From NCBI GenBank assembly GCA_943373175.1, contig CALSBM010000064.1, positions 1 through 18,512 on the forward strand: a stretch of 18,512 nt of DNA, read 5' to 3'. The notes beneath the pieces are model-generated. The model had not been told where the DNA came from, did not search any database, and saw nothing but the letters and a program-made list of their open reading frames with translations. This DNA is from JAIXUI01 sp943373175. GTDB lineage: Bacteria; Bacteroidota; Bacteroidia; UBA7662; JAIXUI01. How positions within the stretch are numbered: position 1 is the stretch's first letter; each line of letters starts with the position of its first letter. Below, in pieces: positions 1 through 7,205 of the stretch. Both the position numbers and the translations under genes were made by a program.

Positions 1-154
1 TTGAGTAAATCTCAAGTAAATACGAGAAAGACCATCCTTGCGAACGCGGCCAGACCTAACAACCGCCTTGATACTAATGCTAGACACAGTTATAAATTTT
101 TATTGGTATCGATTTTGTCAAACACTTGTCAAACAAACTGCCTTAGAAATGCAG

Positions 155-200
155 AAACCGCGTTTTCAAAATCCCCTCTGGGAAGTCAAAAACGCGGTTT
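155..200 (-). terminator. Hairpin downstream of tRNA-Arg, possible terminator
   Basis: Positions 155-166 (AAACCGCGTTTT) and 189-200 (AAAACGCGGTTT) are perfect 12-base inverted repeats around a 22-base loop. Read on the minus strand the hairpin lies just after the tRNA-Arg 3' end, where a terminator is expected. The T run after the stem is short (GGTTTC), so it is not a textbook intrinsic terminator. I see no supported gene in 1-154; the open frames across 1-334 merely cross the tRNA. Confidence 0.5.
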
Positions 201-231
201 TCGGTGCCTGTACGGCAATTTTTACAAAAAG

Positions 232-308
232 TGGCGGTCTCGTAGGGATTCGAACCCCAAACCTTCTGATCCGTAGTCAGATGCTCTATCCAATTGAGCT
301 ACGAAACC
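232..308 (-). tRNA. tRNA-Arg, anticodon ACG
   Basis: On the minus strand a full cloverleaf folds from 308 to 235. The acceptor stem GGTTTCG pairs with CGAGACC with one G-T pair. The D arm is GCTC/GAGC, the anticodon stem TCTGA/TCAGA encloses the loop CTACGGA (anticodon ACG), and the T arm has the loop TTCGAAT. The discriminator is G at 235, and CCA is encoded at 234-232. It should read CGU/CGC/CGA after A34 is deaminated to inosine, as in other bacteria. Confidence 0.97.
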
Positions 309-325
309 TTGTGCCGAAGCGGTTG

Positions 326-355
326 CAAAGATAGGGGGATTTTATGCCAAACCAA
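326..355 (-). promoter_or_regulatory. Promoter of tRNA-Arg
   Basis: Read on the minus strand there is TTG (355-353), a spacer of 19 bases, and TATCTTTG (333-326), a perfect match to the Bacteroidota -7 element TAnnTTTG. Transcription would start around 320, about a dozen bases before the tRNA 5' end. Confidence 0.75.
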
Positions 356-397
356 GTTTTTGTTAGAATAAATGTCAGATAAAATTTAACATATTAA

Positions 398-429
398 TTG
401 ACATATTAGAACATCAGTCTGTTATTTTG
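398..429 (+). promoter_or_regulatory. Candidate promoter of the seven-helix membrane protein gene
   Basis: TTG at 398-400 is followed after 21 bases by TTATTTTG at 422-429, seven of eight bases of the TAnnTTTG element. The start codon at 435 is only five bases after the element, so the transcript would have almost no leader. The expected transcription start is inferred, not seen. Confidence 0.5.
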
Positions 430-434
430 CATCC

Positions 435-1355
435 ATGGCAGAAGAAAACGAAGGTTCAGGTGAGCGATTGCGCCGAAGGGTAAAAATTCGGCTGAAGTCT
501 GATCCAAACAAGAAGAAAGTTGCTTCCAATATTAGCGAGTCAGATCGTTTAAAGGGATTTCTGGTGATGAACATCATCAACTATACCTTCTTCTTTATTC
601 TGGCTTACCTGATTACTTACTTTTTGAGCAGGTTTACTTCAGGAATGGTGGCCAATATGGAAAACAAGGGGCCATTTCTGAACTATAACTACATCTTATT
701 CTGGGCAGAATATACCACTTGGGACCAGAAGTCGATTATTAGCATTTTTGCTTCGGGGGTAATCATTAACCTCTTTGCATTCATTGTTTCAATCATCATT
801 TATTCTCGTACTCGCAAGCGGGAAGGCTACCTTTCGTCTTTCCTGCTTTGGTTAGTTTACTTTTCTTTTATCCGGGTATTTGGTGGAATTCTGGCGGGTG
901 TTGCTACTCACCGCGACTTCGGATTTCTAACTATGTGGATATATCTTTCTCGAAATCAGGAGATTGTCATTATTGTAATTTCAGCCATTCTCATTGCAAT
1001 TCTCGGGTTGTTTACTACCCGATGGTTCTTGCAAACCTCCATGTCTAACTCACTTATTCAAGGAGAGAACAGAATGAAGTACGTTACCATTTCAGGTGTT
1101 TTGCCTTATTTGATAGGGAGTGTTATCATCATGATTTCGCATTTACCAACTAAGCAGATTCATGAGTTCATTCTTTTGGTGTCTTTCGGGATATTGTTTG
1201 TTCCTATGTACATTCTGATTCCACGGCTTGCAAAAACCTCCATAGTCTGTTTTAACAAGCCAAGTTTGTACAAAGTGCAATACAAGGTGATCATTTACAC
1301 TTGCATTCTGTTAGTAGGTCTGAGGGTACTGCTGGGAAGAGGGTTAACGCTCTAA
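435..1355 (+). CDS. Seven-helix integral membrane protein, function unknown
   Basis: I do not recognise this 306-residue protein. The first 40 residues are hydrophilic and very basic (an RLRRRVKIRLK stretch), which suggests a cytoplasmic N terminus. About seven hydrophobic segments follow, near residues 41-66, 100-124, 131-156, 175-198, 215-236, 243-264 and 283-302. The segment RVFGGILAGV in the third helix is glycine-rich. I see no protease motif such as HExxH and no transporter signature. It is a single-gene unit: a promoter-like element lies just upstream and a strong terminator follows 23 bases after the stop. The ATG at 435 is chosen because it lies directly behind that element and no other start fits. 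Confidence 0.85.
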   Translation: MAEENEGSGERLRRRVKIRLKSDPNKKKVASNISESDRLKGFLVMNIINYTFFFILAYLITYFLSRFTSGMVANMENKGPFLNYNYILFWAEYTTWDQKSIISIFASGVIINLFAFIVSIIIYSRTRKREGYLSSFLLWLVYFSFIRVFGGILAGVATHRDFGFLTMWIYLSRNQEIVIIVISAILIAILGLFTTRWFLQTSMSNSLIQGENRMKYVTISGVLPYLIGSVIIMISHLPTKQIHEFILLVSFGILFVPMYILIPRLAKTSIVCFNKPSLYKVQYKVIIYTCILLVGLRVLLGRGLTL

Positions 1356-1378
1356 GGCCGATTGAAAAAAACCTCCTG

Positions 1379-1407
1379 GGGCTGCGAATTTCGCGGCCCT
1401 TTTTTTT
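1379..1407 (+). terminator. Intrinsic terminator after the membrane protein gene
   Basis: The stem GGGCTGCGA (1379-1387) pairs with TCGCGGCCC (1391-1399) with one G-T pair and a tight loop, followed by eight T residues at 1400-1407. This is a classic rho-independent terminator. Confidence 0.92.
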
Positions 1408-1442
1408 GGACGAAATCCATGTTGATAACCGCCTGAAAACGC

Positions 1443-1470
1443 AAAAACCTACCATAATAGGCAGGTTTTT
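1443..1470 (-). terminator. Terminator of tRNA-Lys
   Basis: AAAAACCTACC (1443-1453) and GGCAGGTTTTT (1460-1470) form an 11-base stem with one wobble pair and a six-base loop. On the minus strand it starts three bases after the mature 3' end of tRNA-Lys and ends in a T run. Its symmetric A and T flanks would let it work in both directions, so it may also back up the upstream + strand terminator. Confidence 0.8.
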
Positions 1471-1473
1471 CAG

Positions 1474-1546
1474 TGATTCGACTGGGGCTCGAACCCAGGA
1501 CCCTAACATTAAAAGTGTTATGCTCTACCAGCTGAGCTATCGAATC
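1474..1546 (-). tRNA. tRNA-Lys, anticodon TTT
   Basis: The minus strand from 1546 to 1474 folds into a 73-base tRNA. The acceptor stem GATTCGA/TCGAATC is perfect. The anticodon stem TAACA/TGTTA encloses CTTTTAA (anticodon TTT), and the T arm is CTGGG/CCCAG with loop TTCGAGC. The discriminator is A. The following bases are CTG, so CCA is not encoded here, unlike in the tRNA-Arg of this window. Confidence 0.97.
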
Positions 1547-1572
1547 AGGCGCCGTTCTTTCGAAAAGCGATG

Positions 1573-1603
1573 CAAAAGTATGTTATCTAAATGTGACTTC
1601 AAA
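1573..1603 (-). promoter_or_regulatory. Promoter of tRNA-Lys
   Basis: On the minus strand TTTG (1603-1600) is followed by exactly 19 bases and then TACTTTTG (1580-1573), a full match to TAnnTTTG. Spacing and sequence match the tRNA-Arg promoter, including the bases CA just after the -7 element. Confidence 0.78.
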
Positions 1604-1648
1604 GCTACAATGGAATATTATTTCGAAAAACTTACAGTGCATTGACTA

Positions 1649-2815
1649 TCAGCGCAATAAATCTGGCTTGTTGAAAGTCGCTCCTTCCAGAAAAGGAAAC
1701 TTGTATGTGATATGCCGTTTATAGAAACTGGCTCCTGCTGCTTGGTGCAATGCTTCCATTTTAGGGTTGAAGTCGCCCACCCAGCTTAACTCTACCTCTT
1801 CGAACTGAGGATAACGGATGAACTCATCGTAACATTTCTTAATCATCCCGGATTCTAATCCTAGTTTCTGATACTTTGGATGTATTCCCATTACGATAAT
1901 CCTTGTGCGGGTCATGGCTTTTTGCCAACGGTACCAAGCGAATTTCAGTTTTCCAATGAAATCTAGCTTACCATTAACATGCTTAAGGATTTGATTAACA
2001 TCCGGAATCATGGCCATAAATCCTGCTGGCTCCCCATCTACATAAGCAAACCATACAAATTCCGGAATAAGTATCGGTTTCATGGAAAGGAACTGCTTTC
2101 GCAAGTTCTCCCGATTCATTGGGCTGAATCCCTGATGATGTGCCCAAGCAAGGTTATACACATATACGAAATCGTCAATAAATTTGTCAAGCTCTGCAAG
2201 TTTAAGCGATAGAAACTGATTGGAAGGTTTACTTAAAACCCAATCAGCAATTTTGAAGAAACGCTCTGGAAGCCCGTTTTTCTTAAAATGAAGTACGTTA
2301 GTGACTTGTTCGTAATACACTTGGAAGCCATAGGCTTCGAATAATCGTTTATAATAAGGTTTATGGTAATTCATCCCGAAAGAAGATGCAGCAAATCCTT
2401 CTGTTAACAAACCCCAGAAGTTGTCGTTTTCACCAAAGTTAATTGGCCCATCCATGGCTTCCATCCCTCGCGCTTCTAACCAAATACGGCAGATGTTAAA
2501 AAGTTGATTAGCAGCTTCTTGGTTATCAATGCACTCGAAGAATCCCATACCACCAGAAACAATGTCGGTTATTCTGGCTTTTTTCTCATTGATGAATGCC
2601 GCTACACGTCCTACAATTTTTCCATTCTCGGTGAGCAGCCAGCGTTGACATTGTCCGTGGGCGAAGTATCCATTTTTTAATGGATTGAAAACCGCTTCAA
2701 CCATGCTATCTAGGGGCGCTACATAATTCGGGTCGCCAGCGTAATGGAGTTTAGGCCATTGAATAAAGGAATCAGCCTGTTGAGCTGTATTGACCTCGGT
2801 AACTTGAAATCCCAT
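1649..2815 (-). CDS. GNAT-type N-acetyltransferase with two acetyltransferase-like halves
   Basis: The 388-residue product resembles the large GNAT-like proteins of Bacteroidota (E. coli YghO is of similar type); substrate unknown. The N-terminal half opens with a segment containing DPNYVAPL, then GRVAAFINE, and FGENDNFWGLL near its end. The C-terminal half has a second GNAT-like core: a strand with DGEPAGFMAM, then VMGIHPKYQKLGLESGM, which resembles the acetyl-CoA loop (Q/RxxGxG/A) with the last small residue replaced by Glu. The frame is open 63 bases further upstream (to 2878). I prefer the ATG at 2815 because a good promoter lies inside that extension, and the family normally begins close to this point. 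It is cytosolic, with no signal peptide. tRNA-Lys follows on the same strand. Confidence 0.85.
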   Translation of the reverse strand: MGFQVTEVNTAQQADSFIQWPKLHYAGDPNYVAPLDSMVEAVFNPLKNGYFAHGQCQRWLLTENGKIVGRVAAFINEKKARITDIVSGGMGFFECIDNQEAANQLFNICRIWLEARGMEAMDGPINFGENDNFWGLLTEGFAASSFGMNYHKPYYKRLFEAYGFQVYYEQVTNVLHFKKNGLPERFFKIADWVLSKPSNQFLSLKLAELDKFIDDFVYVYNLAWAHHQGFSPMNRENLRKQFLSMKPILIPEFVWFAYVDGEPAGFMAMIPDVNQILKHVNGKLDFIGKLKFAWYRWQKAMTRTRIIVMGIHPKYQKLGLESGMIKKCYDEFIRYPQFEEVELSWVGDFNPKMEALHQAAGASFYKRHITYKFPFLEGATFNKPDLLR

Positions 2816-2819
2816 GCTG

Positions 2820-2848
2820 CAAAGGTAATTAGCACGGTTAGCATCCAA
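2820..2848 (-). promoter_or_regulatory. Promoter of the acetyltransferase gene, deciding its start
   Basis: On the minus strand TTG (2848-2846), an 18-base spacer and TACCTTTG (2827-2820) match the Bacteroidota consensus. The -7 element is separated from the ATG at 2815 by only CAGC. A transcript from here cannot contain the upstream ATG at 2878 and would be nearly leaderless. Confidence 0.68.
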
Positions 2849-3058
2849 CACGATTAGAAAAGGCATTCGTGAAGACATGCATTAAAAAAAACCAAGAGCC
2901 AATTCCTCCGGTTACCTATGCAGTTGAATGAGTGAGTGAGCAAAGGAAAAGTTCTTGAAGGATCTGTCATTTTTACGTGCGGTTGGCGGAATTAATAAAC
3001 TTCCGGTTATTTTTCAGAGAAAGGCTGTTCAATTAGATTGCCTTCCTTATTTTGTTGA

Positions 3059-4753
3059 ATGGCTGAATTACTTTCATCTGAGTATCACGATCAAAATGCG
3101 TTAACAGCTTTGGCTCAATCGTCGTTGGTATCGATGATTTTACTTGACCATGAAGGTAAAATTCGCTTCTTAAATGAACCGGCTAAGTATGCCCTTCCTG
3201 AGCTACAAGCAGGAGAGGAAATTCTAAAGTTCATTCACACTGCGCATCAAGGTAGAATTGAGGAATGCCTTAACAGCATTACCGATTTTTCTCTTAAGCT
3301 AATAGAGCTACGTTTCCGAAAATCTACTCAGGCAATGATTTGGGAAGTATTCAGGCTAAGCAATTCCGTAGAAGTGGTGATGGTAACTCAGGAAACTGGC
3401 TTTGCGAATTCCCATAAAGAATTGCTTTCGCGCCAGCAGGAAAGTGTGTTTCAAGTGTTAGAAGATGGGTTCATAGAAGTTGACTTGAACCAGAATATCG
3501 TTTTAGCCAACCAAACTTTTCTCGAATGGTTTGAGTCTGAAAACGCAGACGCTCACAACATCCGAATGTTTGTGGAAGAGCAAGAACTGAATCTCGATTT
3601 CTACCAAAAAGTCTCATTTGTTTTAAAGCGTTCGGTTCCTTCTGAAGGCACTTGCTACTTTCATCAAATAGGAAAATGGTGCCGATTTGAATTAGTACCC
3701 CGCCCTGGAAGAATCATGATGAGGTTTATCGATATTACTGAAGAAGTAAAGGATGACCATGAGCTGCAAATTGCTCAAATTAGAATGCTGGCAATTTTAG
3801 ATAGCACCGAAGATGCCAATCTTCTCCTTTCTCCAGAGGGAAAACTCCTGTCGATAAACCGAAAAGCCAGTGAAGTAATGATGCGATGGTTGCACGTCCA
3901 TCTTGTGGAAGACTGCGATGTTCTGGATCTGCTCAAAAAACAAAAATCGTTTGATTTCGATTTGTTCTTTCAAAAATCACTTTCGGGTGAATTTGTAAGT
4001 TTCGAGTTGAAACTTCATTCCTTCGAAGGTTCAGATAACTGGTACAGCGTCAGGCTTTTTCCTGCTAAAAATCCTATGGGAGTTGTGATTGGAGTTTCCT
4101 TTAATTTAACAGATATCAATACTCATAAAGTAGCAGAGCTTCAGCTTATTGAAACAGAAAAAAAACTAATTGCTCTTTTTAATTCAGCTCCTGAGGCGCA
4201 TATTTTTTTCGATGTTCATGGTAAAGTGAGGTTCTTCAACCGGCTCGTACAGCAGTTGCCACTTTACCTTCGTGAACCACTTCCTGTTTCGGTTGGTAAA
4301 CATCTTAACCAGTTAGGTTTTCTTTTACCGGAAACCCAGTTAGAAGAAATCTTAGCATTAACCTTGAAAGGCGAATCAACTTATCAACTATTAGAACTAG
4401 CTAATTATCAGGATGAAACGTTTTGGTGGGAGATAAAAACGTATCCTGCTATTGGGCAACAAGGGAATTTATTGGGGGCAGTTTGGCGAATAGATAATGT
4501 AAGCGAAAATCATCAATCGAGGTTAGAAATTATTGAAAGGCAAGAACAGCTTCGAGAATTGGCGAGAATCCATTCACATGAAGTAAGAAAACCATTGGCC
4601 AATGTATTGGCGTTGCTTGATATGATTTCCAATCAGACTTCGGTAAATCATAAACAGGATGATACTTTACGCCAATACCTTAGCAACCAGATTGCTGAAC
4701 TCGATAGTATCATTCATCATCTGAGTTCGAAAAATACTTCAAACAGTTTATGA
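3059..4753 (+). CDS. Four-PAS protein with histidine-kinase DHp region but no ATPase domain
   Basis: This 564-residue cytosolic protein has no signal peptide or membrane segment. Four PAS-like units follow each other at roughly residues 8-110, 125-225, 240-355 and 365-480; the third and fourth show the clearest pattern (LDSTEDANLLLSPEGK, LFNSAPEAHIFFDVHGK). Residues about 490-560 form two helices like a HisKA dimerisation domain, with the H-box SHEVRKPLANVLAL carrying the phospho-acceptor His. The protein stops right after the second helix, and no HATPase_c motifs (N, G1, G2 boxes) follow here or in the next gene. It may thus be phosphorylated by another kinase or act as a scaffold; this is inference. 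It overlaps the next gene by four bases (ATGA), implying translational coupling. A TTATTTTG element (3047-3054) lies just before the ATG, but I find no good -33 partner. Confidence 0.85.
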   Translation: MAELLSSEYHDQNALTALAQSSLVSMILLDHEGKIRFLNEPAKYALPELQAGEEILKFIHTAHQGRIEECLNSITDFSLKLIELRFRKSTQAMIWEVFRLSNSVEVVMVTQETGFANSHKELLSRQQESVFQVLEDGFIEVDLNQNIVLANQTFLEWFESENADAHNIRMFVEEQELNLDFYQKVSFVLKRSVPSEGTCYFHQIGKWCRFELVPRPGRIMMRFIDITEEVKDDHELQIAQIRMLAILDSTEDANLLLSPEGKLLSINRKASEVMMRWLHVHLVEDCDVLDLLKKQKSFDFDLFFQKSLSGEFVSFELKLHSFEGSDNWYSVRLFPAKNPMGVVIGVSFNLTDINTHKVAELQLIETEKKLIALFNSAPEAHIFFDVHGKVRFFNRLVQQLPLYLREPLPVSVGKHLNQLGFLLPETQLEEILALTLKGESTYQLLELANYQDETFWWEIKTYPAIGQQGNLLGAVWRIDNVSENHQSRLEIIERQEQLRELARIHSHEVRKPLANVLALLDMISNQTSVNHKQDDTLRQYLSNQIAELDSIIHHLSSKNTSNSL

Positions 4754-6435
4754 GGCAGTGGTTTAATTCGAAGTTGTTCCCTTCGGCTTCTTTACATCCG
4801 GATGGTAGAATCAAATTAGTGAACGAGCGATTTCGGTTCATGTTTCTAATGAAAGAAGAATCACTTGAAGGAATGCCATTTTCTGCTCTCCTCTTAAGCG
4901 AAGAGGTGGATTTAGTGATGCGAAGCCTGCTAAGTTTAAATCAAAGTCCGGGTTTGCAGGTAACCATTGAGTTGAAAATGCCGACAAGCCAAGGCGGATT
5001 TATTGCCATTGACTGGGAGTTGTTATCCCATACCGGCCCTGAAAACCAGGTTGTAGAGATTACCGTTTTAGGAAAGGAAAAAACAACTCCTTTGAATTAT
5101 GATGCAAATGCTTATGCCTATCATCAACGTTTTTTAGAATCCTTAGTAGATGTTCTGTTTATGGTTGATTGGTCGGGGAGATTAACCAAAGTTAATCACC
5201 GATTTGAGCGATATTATCAGGTAAAGCGCATCCATTGGTTGGGATTAAAAATTCAGGATCACAAAATTCCTGGAATGAACAAAACCCTAATCGATAGACT
5301 AATGAATTGCCTTCAGAAAAAGCAGTCGGATCAGTTTCAAATAGCTGACCTAGAGGGTTTAGCGGTATTCAGTTGCAGAATGGTGGTTATGGAAGAAGGT
5401 GTTTTGGTATTATGCCGAAACGTAACACAACGACAGAAAACAGTAGCTCGATTACGAGCTTCCCGAGATAAATTGGATGCAATTCTAAACTCTACCACGG
5501 ATAGTAACTTGCTGATTTCGCCTGAGAAAAAAGTACTCATCTTCAATAAAGTAGCGGAGACTGAAATGAGAATGATCTTCAAAAAGGAGTTGGCAATTGA
5601 CAACGATATCGAGTCCTATATCCTTCCTACAATGCTCGAGAATTTCAGGGAGAATTTTCAGCGGGCAATTATGGGTGAGACGGTTGTTAAGGAATTGAAA
5701 CTTCAGTTTGAAAACTTTTCATCTTGGTATGAAATTAAATATCAACAAGTTACGGGAAGTAACGGAAAGCTTCTGGGGGTTTCTTTCAACTCGAGGTACA
5801 TAGACCACTATAAAGTATTAATTGAGCAACTAAGTCAGCGAACAGATATTTTTCTTGCGGTATTTAATAGTTCCAAAGCTTCGTTGCTAATGTTGGATTA
5901 TCAGGCTACTATTCGCTATTTCAATCAATCTGCTGAATGGCTTCTGCTTTCTATCAAAGGCGAATCGGTTAAAGAGGGTGCATCCTTGTGGGATTATCTT
6001 CCCGTTCATTACCATTCCATTTGCCAGACTAAATGGGAACATGCCTTAAGAGGAGAGCAATCAACGTTTTACTTAGATTTTGATAGCCACCTTCATGGAG
6101 TGCAACAGTACCTCTGCCATTTTCATCCTGTTAAAGACCATCATGGAAAAATTTTCGGTGCTGCTTTATCCCTGAGCAATCGAACGTACCAATATCAACA
6201 GCAGTTAAGGCTATCGGAGAAAAATAGAATTCTCGGTCAGATAGCCAAAATTTGTAGTGAAGACTGGCCTATACCACTTATTAACATCCGAAATATGGAG
6301 GAAGAAATTAGCCGCAATCCTGAGTTAGCTCAATCGGTACTTCCTCAATTGTTGAATGAAGCATTGCGATTAGATGGAATGATTCACGAGGTAAACTCGA
6401 TGATTGCACAGGCTTCGCTTAATGAATCGGTTTAA
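4750..6435 (+). CDS. Four-PAS protein with degenerate DHp region, paralogue of the preceding gene
   Basis: The 561-residue product has the same layout as its upstream neighbour: PAS-like units near residues 5-110, 125-230, 235-350 and 365-480, then a two-helix segment at about 488-555. The third units are clearly homologous (LNSTTDSNLLISPEKK against LDSTEDANLLLSPEGK, with WYEIK and GVSFN against WYSVR and GVSFN). In the helical segment KICSEDWPIPLINI aligns with RIHSHEVRKPLANV, so the phospho-acceptor His is replaced by Glu and the H-box has decayed. There is no ATPase domain. The pair most likely arose by tandem duplication and may form hetero-oligomers through the DHp helices. It begins inside the stop of the previous gene (ATGA). 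PAS ligands cannot be told from sequence. Confidence 0.85.
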   Translation: MRQWFNSKLFPSASLHPDGRIKLVNERFRFMFLMKEESLEGMPFSALLLSEEVDLVMRSLLSLNQSPGLQVTIELKMPTSQGGFIAIDWELLSHTGPENQVVEITVLGKEKTTPLNYDANAYAYHQRFLESLVDVLFMVDWSGRLTKVNHRFERYYQVKRIHWLGLKIQDHKIPGMNKTLIDRLMNCLQKKQSDQFQIADLEGLAVFSCRMVVMEEGVLVLCRNVTQRQKTVARLRASRDKLDAILNSTTDSNLLISPEKKVLIFNKVAETEMRMIFKKELAIDNDIESYILPTMLENFRENFQRAIMGETVVKELKLQFENFSSWYEIKYQQVTGSNGKLLGVSFNSRYIDHYKVLIEQLSQRTDIFLAVFNSSKASLLMLDYQATIRYFNQSAEWLLLSIKGESVKEGASLWDYLPVHYHSICQTKWEHALRGEQSTFYLDFDSHLHGVQQYLCHFHPVKDHHGKIFGAALSLSNRTYQYQQQLRLSEKNRILGQIAKICSEDWPIPLINIRNMEEEISRNPELAQSVLPQLLNEALRLDGMIHEVNSMIAQASLNESV

Positions 6436-6490
6436 AACATCCAATTTGCTAATGGGGAAAGTTGCTGAGTGAGGGTTGAGGATTAGCGGT

Positions 6491-6498
6491 TATCTTTG
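6491..6498 (+). promoter_or_regulatory. -7 element before the hydrolase-parAB genes
   Basis: TATCTTTG is a perfect TAnnTTTG element, followed by C as at the other promoters here, 20 bases before the ATG at 6519. No TTG lies at the usual 17-23 base spacing; the nearest are 12 and 26 bases away. It is therefore only half of a convincing promoter. Confidence 0.45.
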
Positions 6499-6518
6499 CC
6501 ATCCAATTTCATCCTATC

Positions 6519-7205
6519 ATGAAAGTAACCTATTACGGACACGCTTGTTTCGCTGTTGAATCGGGCAGCACTCAGTTGCTGTTCGATCCATTTATCCGAC
6601 ATAACCCGCTTGCTGGCCATGTTGATATCGACGCCATTCAGGCTACTCACCTGTTAGTATCTCATGCTCATGGAGACCATCTGGCTGAAGTGGAAGAAAT
6701 AGCTAACCGGTGTGGCTCTCAACTTATTGCTAACTGGGAAGTGGTGCAGTGGTTTGGTCAAAAAGGCATTGCCAACTCGCATCCTTTGAACCATGGTGGG
6801 GGTATGAATGCCTCATTCGGTAGAGTTTCCATGACTTATGCCCAGCACTCCAGCAGCTTTCCTGATGGAAGCTATGGAGGAAATCCCGGTGGATTTATGG
6901 TGCATCTGCAAGAAGAAAACCGTTGCTTTTATTACTCAGGCGATACTGCCTTATTCTCCGACATGAAGTTGTTGGGAGAATTGTATCAGCCGGAAATAGC
7001 GATGCTTCCTCTTGGGGATAACTTTACTATGGGTTATGAACATGCTGCATTGGCCGCATCTTTTGTTGGGGTGAAAGAAGTTGTAGGACTTCACTTTGAC
7101 ACCTTTCCTTATATCGTTATCGACCATGCCAAGGCTATTGAAGCATTTCAAAAGCATGGCATTAAGCTTCATTTGCTAGAAATCGGCCAATCAATAACCC
7201 TATAA
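6519..7205 (+). CDS. Metallo-beta-lactamase-fold metal-dependent hydrolase, UPF0173-like
   Basis: This 228-residue protein belongs to the MBL-fold hydrolases and resembles the UPF0173 (YtkL-like) group in length and in its opening (MKVTYYGHACF). Visible metal ligands are the HAHGDH motif at residues 49-54, H110 in TYAQH, D142 in YSGDTA and H202 in GLHFDT, so the two-metal site looks intact. It is cytosolic, and the true substrate of this group is not known. Its TAA stop shares one base with the parA start (TAATG), so it is probably co-translated with parA. No Shine-Dalgarno sequence precedes the ATG. Confidence 0.92.
   Translation: MKVTYYGHACFAVESGSTQLLFDPFIRHNPLAGHVDIDAIQATHLLVSHAHGDHLAEVEEIANRCGSQLIANWEVVQWFGQKGIANSHPLNHGGGMNASFGRVSMTYAQHSSSFPDGSYGGNPGGFMVHLQEENRCFYYSGDTALFSDMKLLGELYQPEIAMLPLGDNFTMGYEHAALAASFVGVKEVVGLHFDTFPYIVIDHAKAIEAFQKHGIKLHLLEIGQSITL

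Noticed and set aside
1..334. Two overlapping open frames on the + strand (91 and 98 codons)
   Set aside because: Both read across the antisense strand of tRNA-Arg and the hairpin, and show no protein-like pattern.
1291..1645. Open frames on both strands around the tRNA-Lys gene
   Set aside because: They cover a terminator and a tRNA; the apparent coding is a by-product of these structures.
5337..5603. 88-codon antisense open frame within the second PAS gene
   Set aside because: It is the shadow of the PAS coding sequence, which is supported by homology to the preceding gene.
6439..6509. Ten-base direct repeat CATCCAATTT before the hydrolase gene
   Set aside because: Only two short copies (6439-6448, 6500-6509) without symmetry or further copies; likely chance.
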